Below are positions 1 through 9,082 of a DNA stretch of 64,000 nucleotides, piece after piece. The notes under the pieces are model-generated. The model saw nothing but the letters and a program-made list of their open reading frames with translations, ran no database searches and was not told the DNA's origin. This stretch comes from Mucilaginibacter defluvii. GTDB lineage: Bacteria > Bacteroidota > Bacteroidia > Sphingobacteriales > Sphingobacteriaceae. The position numbers and the translations under genes are program-made. Where the stretch lies: NCBI RefSeq assembly GCF_039543225.1, contig NZ_BAABJI010000002.1, positions 62,001 to 126,000 on the forward strand, given 5' to 3'. Position 1 is the first letter of the stretch. Every line of letters starts with the position of its first letter.

Positions 1-2
1 GC

Positions 3-1313
3 CGGCTTACCGATCCCGAGCAAACTTTGGCCAATGCCAACCGCGCGCTCGATCTCTCAAAAAAACTGAATTATGTACGTGGTATGGGCGAATCATACCG
101 GGTACTTGGTATCGGATACTATTATTTAAATGAGGCTGAAAAATCAATCGATAACTACCTGAAGGCACTTGAATATTTCAAGCGTATAAACGACTTGCAG
201 AGCGAAGCAAAGGTTTACAATAACATCGGTAACTTGTTTAGGGATAATGACTACGATCAGTCGCTCAATTACCTGAATAAATCGCTGGCTATAGCTTTAA
301 AACTTAAGGATAGGGAACTGATTGCTTCGTTATACCTCAATATCGGTAACATTAAATACAGGCAAAAAAGCTTTAACCAGGCGCTCGACTATTATAACCG
401 CAGCAGTGTTATTTTCTCTGAGCTGCAGGACACGGTTAACATCATCAAGTGCATACAAAACAAGGGTGTAATCTATTTTTATTTAAATGATTATGCAAGG
501 TCCGAGAAATTGCTGCTACAGGCCAATGAGGCCGCCAAGCGGCATGATCTGAACCAGACCGTTGCCAGTATTAACCTTACGCTTGCTTCGTTATATATAG
601 CTAAGGATAAATTCGCAGATGCGGTAAGGGTAGTAGAAGAGGGAAAAACCTATTCCAATATCATTAAGGATCAAAAACTGATTTATGATTACGAATACAC
701 CAATTACCAGTTAGAGTATAAGCGCCGAAATTATGAAAAAGCCTTACGTTATCTTCAGGCTATCTATCGTCAGGACAGTACTCTGCACAAGTCTAACGAG
801 TCGACCAAAATCAACCTGATACAAAAGCAGTTTGAACAAGCCGAAACAGAGCGTAAAGCAGCCTTGTTGTTACAAAGGCAGGCGTATGATAAACAACGTT
901 TTTTTGGAGTTACTATAGTGGCCATACTATTACTTGTAGTAGTGGGCTTGCTGGTTGGTAACGTTAAGCGTAAAGCCAAAACCAATACGCAGCTTACAGA
1001 GTTGAATGCAGAGGTGTCTAAACAAAAAGACAACCTAGACAGGATAAACCATCACCTGGAAGAAATTATTGACGAGCGCACGAAAGATTTACAAGTTAAA
1101 AACCGCAAGCTTTCCGAATATTCATCCTATTTATCACATCAGATACGCGGGCCCATAGCTACGCTTAAAGGACTGATGAACCTGGAGCGTGAAGGGCTGG
1201 TGGCGCAAGACGAATGTATCAGAATGATGGATAAATGTGTAACGGATATTGATTCAAGGATTATCGAGATGAGCGATATGCTGCATAACCCGGCTAAGGA
1301 TGCGCTCGATTAA
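3..1313 (+). CDS. TPR-repeat sensor-like protein with truncated histidine-kinase module (5' partial)
   Basis: The reading frame is open from the window edge, so the N-terminus is missing; the first possible start inside the window, a TTG at 27, is unlikely to be real. The visible part has about six TPR-like repeats (to about residue 240 counted from base 27), a charged linker, one transmembrane helix near residues 291-311, a coiled coil, and then a DHp-like segment with an H-box (SHQIRGP, about residue 370). The chain ends about 58 residues after that histidine, so no ATP-binding HATPase_c domain is present. In family terms it resembles Bacteroidota TPR histidine kinases, which normally continue with that domain. 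It may be a dimerisation or phosphotransfer partner, or a truncated kinase. The product class is fairly sure; the function is not. Confidence 0.75.
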   Translation, partial: RLTDPEQTLANANRALDLSKKLNYVRGMGESYRVLGIGYYYLNEAEKSIDNYLKALEYFKRINDLQSEAKVYNNIGNLFRDNDYDQSLNYLNKSLAIALKLKDRELIASLYLNIGNIKYRQKSFNQALDYYNRSSVIFSELQDTVNIIKCIQNKGVIYFYLNDYARSEKLLLQANEAAKRHDLNQTVASINLTLASLYIAKDKFADAVRVVEEGKTYSNIIKDQKLIYDYEYTNYQLEYKRRNYEKALRYLQAIYRQDSTLHKSNESTKINLIQKQFEQAETERKAALLLQRQAYDKQRFFGVTIVAILLLVVVGLLVGNVKRKAKTNTQLTELNAEVSKQKDNLDRINHHLEEIIDERTKDLQVKNRKLSEYSSYLSHQIRGPIATLKGLMNLEREGLVAQDECIRMMDKCVTDIDSRIIEMSDMLHNPAKDALD

Positions 1314-1594
1314 GGCCAGTTAGGGTAAATGCGCGCTTCAAATAACCCCAGATAACTGCAATACCAGGATATCATCTGCAAAATCAGCAGTTCACGGTGC
1401 TTTTTATAGCCCTTGGTTTCAAAGGCTAAAACCTCGTCATTCGCGGTAACAAAAAAACGCATTTCGCCTTTGCTGGGTTTGAATTTCGATTTCAGCACAT
1501 CGAATACCCTTACTTTTAACTTACTCGCCGGATCGTGAATAATTCCACCGTCTACGGTTTCGTGGTTAGCTATTGATATAAGGTAGTTTGACAT
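1310..1594 (-). CDS. Small conserved-type hypothetical protein (94 aa)
   Basis: I do not recognise this protein. I chose the start at the internal ATG giving MSNYLIS, because the upstream extension to 1624 looks like non-coding leader. The product is soluble, with no signal peptide or membrane segment, is basic in its middle (KSKFKPSKGEMRFF) and ends in an aromatic-rich tail (WYCSYLGLFEARIYPNWP). It converges on the TPR gene, and the two stop codons overlap by four bases. Nothing nearby suggests a role. Confidence 0.6.
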   Translation of the reverse strand: MSNYLISIANHETVDGGIIHDPASKLKVRVFDVLKSKFKPSKGEMRFFVTANDEVLAFETKGYKKHRELLILQMISWYCSYLGLFEARIYPNWP

Positions 1595-1729
1595 CGTTAT
1601 CGTAATTTTGGTAAATCGATACAATATTCAAACCAAAACTAATTATACAAACAGTTTTTACCCGCTTATAAGCAATACGAATTAATTTTTGTTCGTTTTA
1701 GCATATGAATTAACCTGGGCTTAAAAAGC

Positions 1730-1764
1730 AAAATGCCCTGCTTCGTTTAAAAACAGGGCATTTT
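1730..1764 (-). terminator. Hairpin terminator after the XRE regulator
   Basis: The arms AAAATGCCCTG (1730-1740) and CAGGGCATTTT (1754-1764) are perfectly complementary around a 13-base loop. On the minus strand the stem is followed by GCTTTTT, so it can end the XRE regulator transcript. Its symmetry also allows it to act on the other strand. Confidence 0.75.
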
Positions 1765-1784
1765 GTAGACATTTATAAACAATA

Positions 1785-2135
1785 TCAGGCTTTGGCGCGC
1801 AATTCCTCATATAGAAGGATTACTTTACGTTGCAACGTAGCTATCTCTGTTTCGCGTTCGAGCAACTTTTTTTGCGCTACGCTGAGATTTGATGGTTCAG
1901 GTTCCGTTTCTTCAATATCACTCGCCAGCAGGTAAACTACCGCTACCTCAAATATATTGGCAATTTGTTCAAGGCGCGAAAGGTTAATATCGGTAACGCC
2001 TGTTTCAATTTTTGAAAAGGCAGGTATTGATATGCCCAGCCTATTGGCTACGTCTTCCTGACTCCAGCCACGCTGATGACGCAGTATACGGATGTTTTTT
2101 CCGATTGACTTGTTTGTTTTCTTTTTCTCGATCAT
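1785..2135 (-). CDS. XRE-family helix-turn-helix transcriptional regulator
   Basis: This 116-residue protein has an N-terminal Cro/CI-type HTH. The pattern GKNIRILRHQRGWSQEDVA, then LGIS and FSKIETG (residues about 12-75), covers the recognition-helix region of the family. A C-terminal acidic stretch (ETEPEP) leads into a coiled coil with heptad leucines (QKKLLERETEIATLQRKVILLYEEL), probably for oligomerisation. It stands alone, between a terminator and uvrD on the same strand. Its target is unknown; autoregulation would be usual for the family. Confidence 0.88.
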   Translation of the reverse strand: MIEKKKTNKSIGKNIRILRHQRGWSQEDVANRLGISIPAFSKIETGVTDINLSRLEQIANIFEVAVVYLLASDIEETEPEPSNLSVAQKKLLERETEIATLQRKVILLYEELRAKA

Positions 2136-2320
2136 ACCTAATATATCTCAACAGTTAATAGGGGAAATGGTGATTTTACTTATATATTATTATAGTTCAA
2201 ACGCAATGCCATATTAAAAAAGAGGCATTATTTAACTAAAATGTAACTCTTGCTTAAGCTGTTGTTCCCCAATTGTAGATATTATTCTACAAATATGGGA
2301 AATATGAGATATATTTTTCT

Positions 2321-4594
2321 TTAGTTTAAAACGTGTAGTTTTGCGAATTTTAGTAAAAGCTGCTTTTGGCCAACTTCTTTAAAAAATATTGTGGCTTTTA
2401 CGTCGGGCTTATTACCTTCAAGGCTAATCACTTTACCAAAACCAAAGCGTTCATGCTCAACTTCCATGCCTACTTGCAGGTTTGATGTGTCCGAAGGTTT
2501 AAAATCTGGTGATGGCACGTGCGCCTTCGCCAAAACCGAAGTGGTTTTAACCGGTGCTGAAGCCGGTTTAGGCTTTGAGAAAGTATCGCCTCCGCCACGG
2601 CTCCAGGCTGCGCGTTCATTACCGAATGATCCAGGTGACGGTTGCGGTTTGGCTGTAAAATCCAGCTCCAGATATTTTGCATCAATTTCATCCAAAAAGC
2701 GGCTCGGCTCGCAATTAATCAGTGTGCCGAATTTAAAACGCGAAGTTGCGTAACTGATGGTGAGTTTATGCTCAGCACGCGTAATGGCAACGTAAAACAG
2801 GCGGCGTTCCTCTTCCAAATCGCTGCGCGAGTTGAGAGACATTTGCGAAGGGAACAGGTTTTCTTCCAACCCCACTACATGCACGTTCTGGAATTCAAGC
2901 CCCTTTGACGAGTGGATAGTCATGAGCGAAACGGTATCGGCATCCTTGTTCTTATCGTTATCATCATTGGTAAGCAAGGCCACATCCTGCATAAATACGT
3001 CAAGCCCGCGCTCTTCTATATCCTCCCGCTCCTGGAACTCCTTGATGCCATTCAATAATTCCTGAATGTTCTCGTAACGGTTTAATCCTTCTACCGATTT
3101 ATCTTCATACAAATCCTTTAACACACCCGAATGCTGCGCGATGTGCAGGGCGGCATCATAAGCCAGTTGGTTTTTAGCAATTACCTGGAAACTCTGGATC
3201 ATGGTAGCGAAGTTGGCCAGCGATGCAGGTGTTTTGTCGATGTATTGGGTAGGGGCGAGGATCACTTCCCATGGCGTAATCTGGTTTTTGTCGGCGGCCA
3301 ATATGATCTTATCCACGGTGGTATCACCAATGCCACGTTTAGGGTAGTTAATCACGCGTTTTAGCGCTTCCTCATCGTTTGGGTTAAAGGTTAGCCTGAA
3401 ATAAGCGATCAGGTCCTTTATCTCTTTACGCTGATAGAACGACAGGCCGCCATATATCTTGTAAGGTATATTCAGTTTGCGCAAACCTTCCTCCATCGAG
3501 CGCGATTGCGCGTTGGTGCGGTAAAGTATAGCAAAATCATTCCATTTAAGCCCATTGGTGGTGCGGCGCTGCATAATTTCTTCAGCAATGATTTTGCCTT
3601 CCTCGTTATCGCTGAAAGCGCGTATCACCTTTATCTTATCGCCGGTTTCTTTTTCAGAGAATACGTTTTTCTTTAATTGCTCTTTATTGTTGGCGATAAT
3701 GCTATTGGCAACGTTTACTATATTTTGTGTAGAGCGGTAGTTTTGCTCCAGCTTAAATACTTTCAGATCCGGATAATCCTTTTCAAAGTTGAGGATGTTC
3801 TGGATATTTGCACCCCGAAAGGCGTAGATACTTTGCGCATCATCACCTACAACACACAGGTTCTCGTTAACAGCGGCCAGTTTTTTCACGATCAGGTACT
3901 GCGAAAAGTTGGTATCCTGATACTCATCCACCATCAGGTATTTAAATTTATGCTGATACTTGTTCAGCACGTCAGCATGATCGCGCAGCAGTTCATTGGT
4001 TTTAAACAAAAGATCATCAAAATCCATCGCCCCTGCACGGAAGCATCTTTTAGCATAATTTTCATACACTTTGCCCAAATGACCGCGGCCACTGCTAAAA
4101 TCATCAGCCTGTATCTGCGCGTTCTGCTGGTAATCCATCCACGATACCAGGTTGTTTTTGGCTGCTGATATGCGGTTGTATACAAAATTTGCATTATACA
4201 GCTTATCGTCAAGGTTCATCTCTTTCAGGATGGCACGCAAAACGCTCTTACTGTCGTCGGTATCGTAAATGGTAAAGTTGTTAGGATAGCCGATTTTGTC
4301 GGCCTCAACCCGTAAAATTTTAGCGAACACCGAGTGGAAGGTACCCATCCAGATGTTTTTGGCATCAGGGCCAACCAGGTTGTTGATACGCTCGCGCATC
4401 TCCTTGGCAGCCTTATTGGTAAAGGTTAACACCAATATATTAAAGGCATCAACGCCCTTATTGATAAGGTGTGCCACCCTGAAAGTAATTACACGGGTTT
4501 TGCCTGAGCCGGCACCCGCTATAATCATTACCGGCCCCTCGGTTTGCTCAACCGCCGCACGTTGTTCCCTGTTTAATCCCGCTAAATAATCCAA
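2321..4594 (-). CDS. uvrD: ATP-dependent 3'-5' DNA helicase UvrD/PcrA
   Basis: This is a superfamily 1A helicase of 757 residues, close to the usual PcrA length. The visible motifs are the Q-motif/LNREQ at the N-terminus, Walker A GAGSGKT (27-33), motif Ia TFTNKAA, motif II VDEYQDTN (222-229), motif III GDDAQSIYAFRGA, motif IV QNYRS, motif V TIHSSKGLEF and motif VI RRLFYVAITRA. A Tudor-like C-terminal domain follows a low-complexity linker, as in PcrA proteins that contact RNA polymerase. By family it unwinds DNA in nucleotide-excision and mismatch repair and removes RecA. Whether to call it uvrD or pcrA is a naming matter. Confidence 0.95.
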   Translation of the reverse strand: MDYLAGLNREQRAAVEQTEGPVMIIAGAGSGKTRVITFRVAHLINKGVDAFNILVLTFTNKAAKEMRERINNLVGPDAKNIWMGTFHSVFAKILRVEADKIGYPNNFTIYDTDDSKSVLRAILKEMNLDDKLYNANFVYNRISAAKNNLVSWMDYQQNAQIQADDFSSGRGHLGKVYENYAKRCFRAGAMDFDDLLFKTNELLRDHADVLNKYQHKFKYLMVDEYQDTNFSQYLIVKKLAAVNENLCVVGDDAQSIYAFRGANIQNILNFEKDYPDLKVFKLEQNYRSTQNIVNVANSIIANNKEQLKKNVFSEKETGDKIKVIRAFSDNEEGKIIAEEIMQRRTTNGLKWNDFAILYRTNAQSRSMEEGLRKLNIPYKIYGGLSFYQRKEIKDLIAYFRLTFNPNDEEALKRVINYPKRGIGDTTVDKIILAADKNQITPWEVILAPTQYIDKTPASLANFATMIQSFQVIAKNQLAYDAALHIAQHSGVLKDLYEDKSVEGLNRYENIQELLNGIKEFQEREDIEERGLDVFMQDVALLTNDDNDKNKDADTVSLMTIHSSKGLEFQNVHVVGLEENLFPSQMSLNSRSDLEEERRLFYVAITRAEHKLTISYATSRFKFGTLINCEPSRFLDEIDAKYLELDFTAKPQPSPGSFGNERAAWSRGGGDTFSKPKPASAPVKTTSVLAKAHVPSPDFKPSDTSNLQVGMEVEHERFGFGKVISLEGNKPDVKATIFFKEVGQKQLLLKFAKLHVLN

Positions 4595-4758
4595 TGCTAA
4601 CCCTCTCTTTTTTACCAGGGCGAAATTAGGGTTTTAGGCCGAAAGCTGAAAGCAGCGGTAGTCATGCTTTTTACACATTGTATTATAGTTGGTTTTATTA
4701 ATAATGATTCTAAATAGCATATATCCCCTACAATAAACTTTATTAGCCGCCCGTTTCG

Positions 4759-4766
4759 TATTTTTG
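4759..4766 (+). promoter_or_regulatory. Bacteroidota -7 promoter element for ccmE
   Basis: The sequence TATTTTTG fits the TAnnTTTG -7 consensus of the Bacteroidota housekeeping sigma factor and lies 30 bases before the ccmE ATG. The -33 element is weak (an AT-rich stretch around 4735-4745). Confidence 0.5.
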
Positions 4767-4796
4767 TAACCTCGAATTACAAAGTGTAAACCGCAA

Positions 4797-5207
4797 ATGA
4801 AAAAAAGTTCAATTTTCGGAATAATCATTATAGCCATTGCCATTGCAGTGGTTATCAGTACTTATTCAAATTCAAGTACATACGGTACCTTTACTGAGGC
4901 TACCGAAACCAAGGCCGAACTGCATGTGGTGGGCCAGCTTAATAAAGGCAAGGAGCTGTATTACGATGCCACCAAGGATGCCAACTATTTTTCGTTTTTT
5001 ATGAAGGATAAGGACGGTAAGGAATGTAAGGTGATCTTCACCGGAACCAAACCGCAGGATTTTGAGCGTTCGGAGCAGTTGGTACTTACCGGCAAAATGC
5101 AGGGTAACGAGTTTCATGCCTCAAAAATTTTGATGAAATGCCCGTCGAAGTATAACGACAATAAACTGAATGTGGCCGAGGCTACACCAAAAACCGCTAC
5201 CCTCTAA
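4797..5207 (+). CDS. ccmE: Cytochrome c maturation haem chaperone CcmE (CxxxY variant)
   Basis: This 136-residue protein has an N-terminal signal anchor (residues about 5-22) and a periplasmic OB-fold beta-barrel, and by family it carries haem from the CcmABCD release complex to the CcmF/H lyase. The usual haem-binding HxxxY of proteobacterial CcmE is replaced by CPSKY (Cys115, Tyr119), the CxxxY form known from a variant System I. It sits 22 bases upstream of ccmF and is clearly co-transcribed. The sequence VVGQLNKGKELYY and FTGTKPQDF match the CcmE core. No ccmA, B, C or H gene is present in the window. Confidence 0.9.
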   Translation: MKKSSIFGIIIIAIAIAVVISTYSNSSTYGTFTEATETKAELHVVGQLNKGKELYYDATKDANYFSFFMKDKDGKECKVIFTGTKPQDFERSEQLVLTGKMQGNEFHASKILMKCPSKYNDNKLNVAEATPKTATL

Positions 5208-5229
5208 TTTTTTTTGACGCTATAGTTTA

Positions 5230-7686
5230 ATGGATATTGCTTTTAAGAATGAACATTTATTTGTTGGCGATTTAGGACGTTTATTTGTTGCGCTGGCATT
5301 CGGCGGTGCGCTTATATCTTTCATCAGTTACTTTTTTGCAGCCCGAGAAGAGGGCTTGAACAAGGATACATCATGGTACAAACTGGCGCGTGTGGGCTTT
5401 TGGCTTAACTCGCTGGCTATTGTGGGCATGGGTGTATGCCTTTTCATGATATTGTATAACCATTACTTTGAGTATCACTACGCATGGTCGTACACCTCAC
5501 GCTCGCTGCCGGTATACTATTTAATATCAGGTTTTTGGAACGGGCAGGAGGGCGGCTTTTTGTTATGGATGTTCTGGCAGGCGGTATTGGGCAACATCCT
5601 GATACGTAAGGCTGGTTCATGGGAAAAGCCGGTGATGACGGTGATTGCCCTTTCGCAAGCCATACTGGGTACCATGGTGCTGGGTATTGATCTGTTTGGC
5701 GCACGTATTGGCAGCTCACCATTTTTGCTACTGCGTAATGCGATGGAGGGGCCGATATTCCAGAACCCGGATTATCTGTCGTTTATAAAAGATGGCCGCG
5801 GCATGAACCCTACGCTGCAAAACTACTGGATGGTAATACACCCGCCAACGCTGTTTTTAGGCTTTGCATCGGTAGTAGTACCGTTTGCTTATGCTATTGC
5901 CGGTTTATGGCAAAAGCGATATAAAGATTGGGTGAAACCAGCCTTATCTTATGGCTTATTTTCAGCCATGATATTAGGTACAGGGATCATCATGGGTGCT
6001 TTTTGGGCGTATGAATCATTGAACTTTGGTGGCTTTTGGGCATGGGACCCGGTGGAAAACGCCTCGGTATTCCCATGGTTAACCCTGGTAGCTGCCCTGC
6101 ACGTTATGATCGTGTTTAAAAATACCGGTCATTCCTACTTTACCGCTACGTTTTTAGTGCTGATAAGCTTTGTGCTGGTATGGTATTCATCATTCCTGGC
6201 GCGTAGTGGCATACTGGGCGAATCATCAGTACACTCATTTACTGATCTGGGTATGTTCTGGCACCTGGTGCTGGCCATCATTATATTCCTGGTGCTGTCG
6301 GTTTACTTTTTGGTGGTGCGCTGGAAGGAACTGCCGATCACGAAAAAAGATGAAGATACCTATTCTCGCGAGTTCTGGATGTTTGTGGGTGCGGTATTCT
6401 TGGCGCTGGCTTGCTTTCACCTGATCGTTGTTACATCGTTCCCGGTATGGAATAAAATGTTTGGTACTGAACTTGCCCCGCCTACCAACGTAGTAAAACA
6501 TTATAACATTATACAGGCAGCGTTTGCCGTGGTAATTATGTTTTTTACAGGACTAACGCAGTTTTTAAAGTACAAAAAAACTGCTTCAAACACGTTTGTG
6601 GTAGCCAATTTTATATACCTCGGTTTTGCCGCGTTGCTTACTGTTCTGTTGTATTTTGTTGCCGGTTTAAGTAAGCTGGAATATCTTTATCTGGTAGTAA
6701 TATTTACATCGCTATACAGCATTATGGCTAATGGTAAAATATTAGCAGAAGCTGCGAAAGGTAAATTTAAGCTGGCCGGTTCGGCAGTGGCGCATATTGG
6801 TTTCGGGTTGATGCTGGTAGGGGCGGTAATAGCAGCCGGAACCAGTAAGGTGGTATCTGAAAACAATACCGGCGAACAATACAGCGCCGAGTTTGCCAAA
6901 GAGGAAAACCCGCGAGAAAATGTATTACTTTACCGCAACGAGCCTATTGAGATGAATGGCTACTCGGTAACGTTTTTGGGCGATACCATTGAAGGCGCGC
7001 AGCACCTGTTCAATATATTGTATGAGCGTAAGGATAAAGACGGTAAGCTGGTAGAGAAATTTGTGCTTCGCCCTAACGTAATACAGTCGCAGGATGGTAT
7101 GTCGTCGTCTCCAGACACTAAACACTACCTGACGTATGACCTGTACACCCACGTTACGATGACCAACGTGTTGCAAAGCAAGCCGGAAGAAGAAAAAGCC
7201 GGACATGAGGAGCAGCAGGATGAGGATAAAAATTACGATGCACCAATGGCGCACGAGGTAAGCATTGGCGATACCATCCGCTACCGCGACGGCGTTATCG
7301 TGTTTAAAGGGGTAAACAAGGATGCTAAGTTGCAAAACATCCCGATTACGGATAAGGATGTTGCCATAGGCGCGCAACTGGAAGTACTTACCCACGGGCG
7401 CACCATCAATGCGGAACCTATTTACCTGATCAAAAACGGCAGCGCATTCGATTTCCCGAAAAAGTTGGAGGATGCAGGCCTGAAACTCCGCGTTACCAAA
7501 ATATTGCCGGAGAAACAGAAGTTTGAGATAACCGTATATCAGCAACCTGAAAGCAAAAAGAAATTCATTGTGCTGAAGGCGATACAATTCCCGTACATTA
7601 ACTTTTTATGGGCTGGTGTGGTCATAATGGTTATCGGTTTCCTGATGTCTATCTTCCGCAGAAATAAGGAGCTTAAAACAACCTAA
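5230..7686 (+). CDS. ccmF: Cytochrome c-type biogenesis haem lyase subunit CcmF
   Basis: This large polytopic membrane protein (818 residues) contains the tryptophan-rich WWD signature NFGGFWAWDPVENASVFPWL (about residues 257-276), which holds haem for attachment, and histidines in the flanking periplasmic loops (HPP near 198, HSF near 337). By family it transfers haem from holo-CcmE to apocytochrome c. It is longer than E. coli CcmF (about 650 residues), mainly because of a periplasmic C-terminal insert (about residues 540-770) rich in charged residues before the last helix. It is transcribed with ccmE. Confidence 0.93.
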   Translation: MDIAFKNEHLFVGDLGRLFVALAFGGALISFISYFFAAREEGLNKDTSWYKLARVGFWLNSLAIVGMGVCLFMILYNHYFEYHYAWSYTSRSLPVYYLISGFWNGQEGGFLLWMFWQAVLGNILIRKAGSWEKPVMTVIALSQAILGTMVLGIDLFGARIGSSPFLLLRNAMEGPIFQNPDYLSFIKDGRGMNPTLQNYWMVIHPPTLFLGFASVVVPFAYAIAGLWQKRYKDWVKPALSYGLFSAMILGTGIIMGAFWAYESLNFGGFWAWDPVENASVFPWLTLVAALHVMIVFKNTGHSYFTATFLVLISFVLVWYSSFLARSGILGESSVHSFTDLGMFWHLVLAIIIFLVLSVYFLVVRWKELPITKKDEDTYSREFWMFVGAVFLALACFHLIVVTSFPVWNKMFGTELAPPTNVVKHYNIIQAAFAVVIMFFTGLTQFLKYKKTASNTFVVANFIYLGFAALLTVLLYFVAGLSKLEYLYLVVIFTSLYSIMANGKILAEAAKGKFKLAGSAVAHIGFGLMLVGAVIAAGTSKVVSENNTGEQYSAEFAKEENPRENVLLYRNEPIEMNGYSVTFLGDTIEGAQHLFNILYERKDKDGKLVEKFVLRPNVIQSQDGMSSSPDTKHYLTYDLYTHVTMTNVLQSKPEEEKAGHEEQQDEDKNYDAPMAHEVSIGDTIRYRDGVIVFKGVNKDAKLQNIPITDKDVAIGAQLEVLTHGRTINAEPIYLIKNGSAFDFPKKLEDAGLKLRVTKILPEKQKFEITVYQQPESKKKFIVLKAIQFPYINFLWAGVVIMVIGFLMSIFRRNKELKTT

Positions 7687-8412
7687 ATGTTTTTTGACGC
7701 CGACGAGCACAAGTATAATTTAAGGCAGGATGGTTTTACCATGCTGCCTTTGGTTTTTACAACCGATGAAGTAAAAGCTATTGAGCGATGTATTGCTAAT
7801 GCTGATAATTCGGGAGTAAACTTTCGTAAAACGGCTGACCTGTTCGCTATACGTCGCTTTTTTAGCGAGGTGCCTGACGTATTGCCATTGGTGGTGAACG
7901 ATAAGCTAAAAGCCATAGTTCGGAAACTTTTCGGCAGCGATTATTTCGTTGTTAAAAGTATTTATTTTGATAAGCCCGGCAATTCCAACTGGTTCGTAGC
8001 CTATCATCAGGATCTGACCATCGCGGTTAAAGAAAAGCAGCCGACGGATGGTTATACTAACTGGACCGTTAAGCAGGGCCAATATGCTGTGCAGCCTCCA
8101 ATTGAGGTACTCGAAAATATCTTCACTGTACGCATTCATCTTGATGATACAGATGCGGATAATGGCGCGCTTAAAGTGATCGCCGCCTCGCACATTAAAG
8201 GCATTTGTCGCCCAGAAAATATTGATTGGGAGAACGACCGCGAATATATTTGCGAAGTACCCGCGGGAGGCGTAATGATCATGAAGCCGCTGTTACTCCA
8301 TGCCTCCAACCGTACAACAAATAACAACAACCGCCGGGTGATACACATTGAATTCAGCAGTTTGACATTGCCGGATGAATTGCAATGGGCTGAACGGATA
8401 GAAGTTATTTAG
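7687..8412 (+). CDS. Phytanoyl-CoA dioxygenase (PhyH) family protein
   Basis: This 241-residue protein belongs to the Fe(II)/2-oxoglutarate-dependent oxygenase fold. The iron-binding facial triad is visible as H-x-D in FVAYHQDLT and a distal histidine in PLLLHAS, with an arginine (NRRVIHIEF) suited to 2-oxoglutarate. The ATG directly follows the ccmF stop without a gap, so translation is probably coupled. The substrate cannot be told from sequence; relatives hydroxylate lipids, small molecules or antibiotics. A role in haem or cytochrome biogenesis is only suggested by position. Confidence 0.85.
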   Translation: MFFDADEHKYNLRQDGFTMLPLVFTTDEVKAIERCIANADNSGVNFRKTADLFAIRRFFSEVPDVLPLVVNDKLKAIVRKLFGSDYFVVKSIYFDKPGNSNWFVAYHQDLTIAVKEKQPTDGYTNWTVKQGQYAVQPPIEVLENIFTVRIHLDDTDADNGALKVIAASHIKGICRPENIDWENDREYICEVPAGGVMIMKPLLLHASNRTTNNNNRRVIHIEFSSLTLPDELQWAERIEVI

Positions 8413-9079
8413 CGATAGTTCCTGTTTTTATTCCAAGGCTGATGAAGTACTTTTTTAACAGCTCGTATTTTTGTGTACATATATCACCAATACTGATCTT
8501 GTCTGATTGAGAAGCATAGTTGTTGCACTCAAAGCATATTTCCAGGCAATCATATATCTTGCCTTGTTTGTTGATAAATACAAAGGCGTTTCTGGGCGAA
8601 AAACAGCCGCCTTCAGAAAACTCATTAAGGCCTTCTACTTTATAGCCGGTATTGTACAAAAGATCCGTCAGCTTATCAATTTGTTTAGAAGTTAGCTTTT
8701 TGATCTCAACAAGGTGAGTTGTATCTAAAACGCCATTAACTATTCTTATGCCATTCCCTGTTGTTTCTTTTTTTGTTTTAGGTTTATGCGAAACACTATC
8801 CGGCGTGTCGTAATTGATGTCTGCATCCACATTATTATAGTAGTGGTAGGATATAGCCAATACCTTCGCCGCTTTATCAAAAGGATACATGCCTAGTCGC
8901 TTAGTTAGGGTATAACGGTTACGTAGCAGGCAATCGTCATGCTCCGGCCTCCAATTATTTAATTGTTCTAAAGTTGTAAGGTTACGCTTTTTTGTTTGCT
9001 TAGACGTTCTCTTCGATTGTGCCTGGCAGGCAACAGAAAGAGCAATAAATATCAGTGTGGCGGTAAGCAGGTTCTTCAT
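8405..9079 (-). CDS. Secreted hypothetical protein, tandem paralogue 1
   Basis: This 224-residue protein starts with a signal peptide (MKNLLTATLIFIALSVACQAQS); cleavage after the AQ region or lipidation at Cys18 are both possible. The C-terminal half shares a clear pattern with the gene just upstream (9083-9748): GGCFSPRNAFVF, then KIYDCLEICFEC, then CTQKYELLKKYF and GIKTGT. The conserved cysteines suggest disulphides or metal binding in the envelope. I do not recognise the family. It overlaps the PhyH stop convergently by eight bases and lies three bases after its paralogue. Confidence 0.75.
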   Translation of the reverse strand: MKNLLTATLIFIALSVACQAQSKRTSKQTKKRNLTTLEQLNNWRPEHDDCLLRNRYTLTKRLGMYPFDKAAKVLAISYHYYNNVDADINYDTPDSVSHKPKTKKETTGNGIRIVNGVLDTTHLVEIKKLTSKQIDKLTDLLYNTGYKVEGLNEFSEGGCFSPRNAFVFINKQGKIYDCLEICFECNNYASQSDKISIGDICTQKYELLKKYFISLGIKTGTIAK

Positions 9080-9082
9080 AGC

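Noticed and set aside
2205..2229. AATGCC/GGCATT stem as a uvrD terminator
   Set aside because: The stem is only six base pairs with a 13-base loop, has no T-run, and lies more than 90 bases after uvrD.
3677..4168. 163-codon plus-strand open frame opposite uvrD
   Set aside because: It is antisense to the helicase core and has no promoter or domain.
4634..4843. 69-codon minus-strand open frame upstream of ccmE
   Set aside because: It overlaps the ccmE promoter and start on the other strand and has no coding character.
6925..7587. 220-codon minus-strand open frame opposite ccmF
   Set aside because: It lies entirely opposite a certain gene, its translation has no recognisable domain, and it follows from the codon pattern of ccmF.
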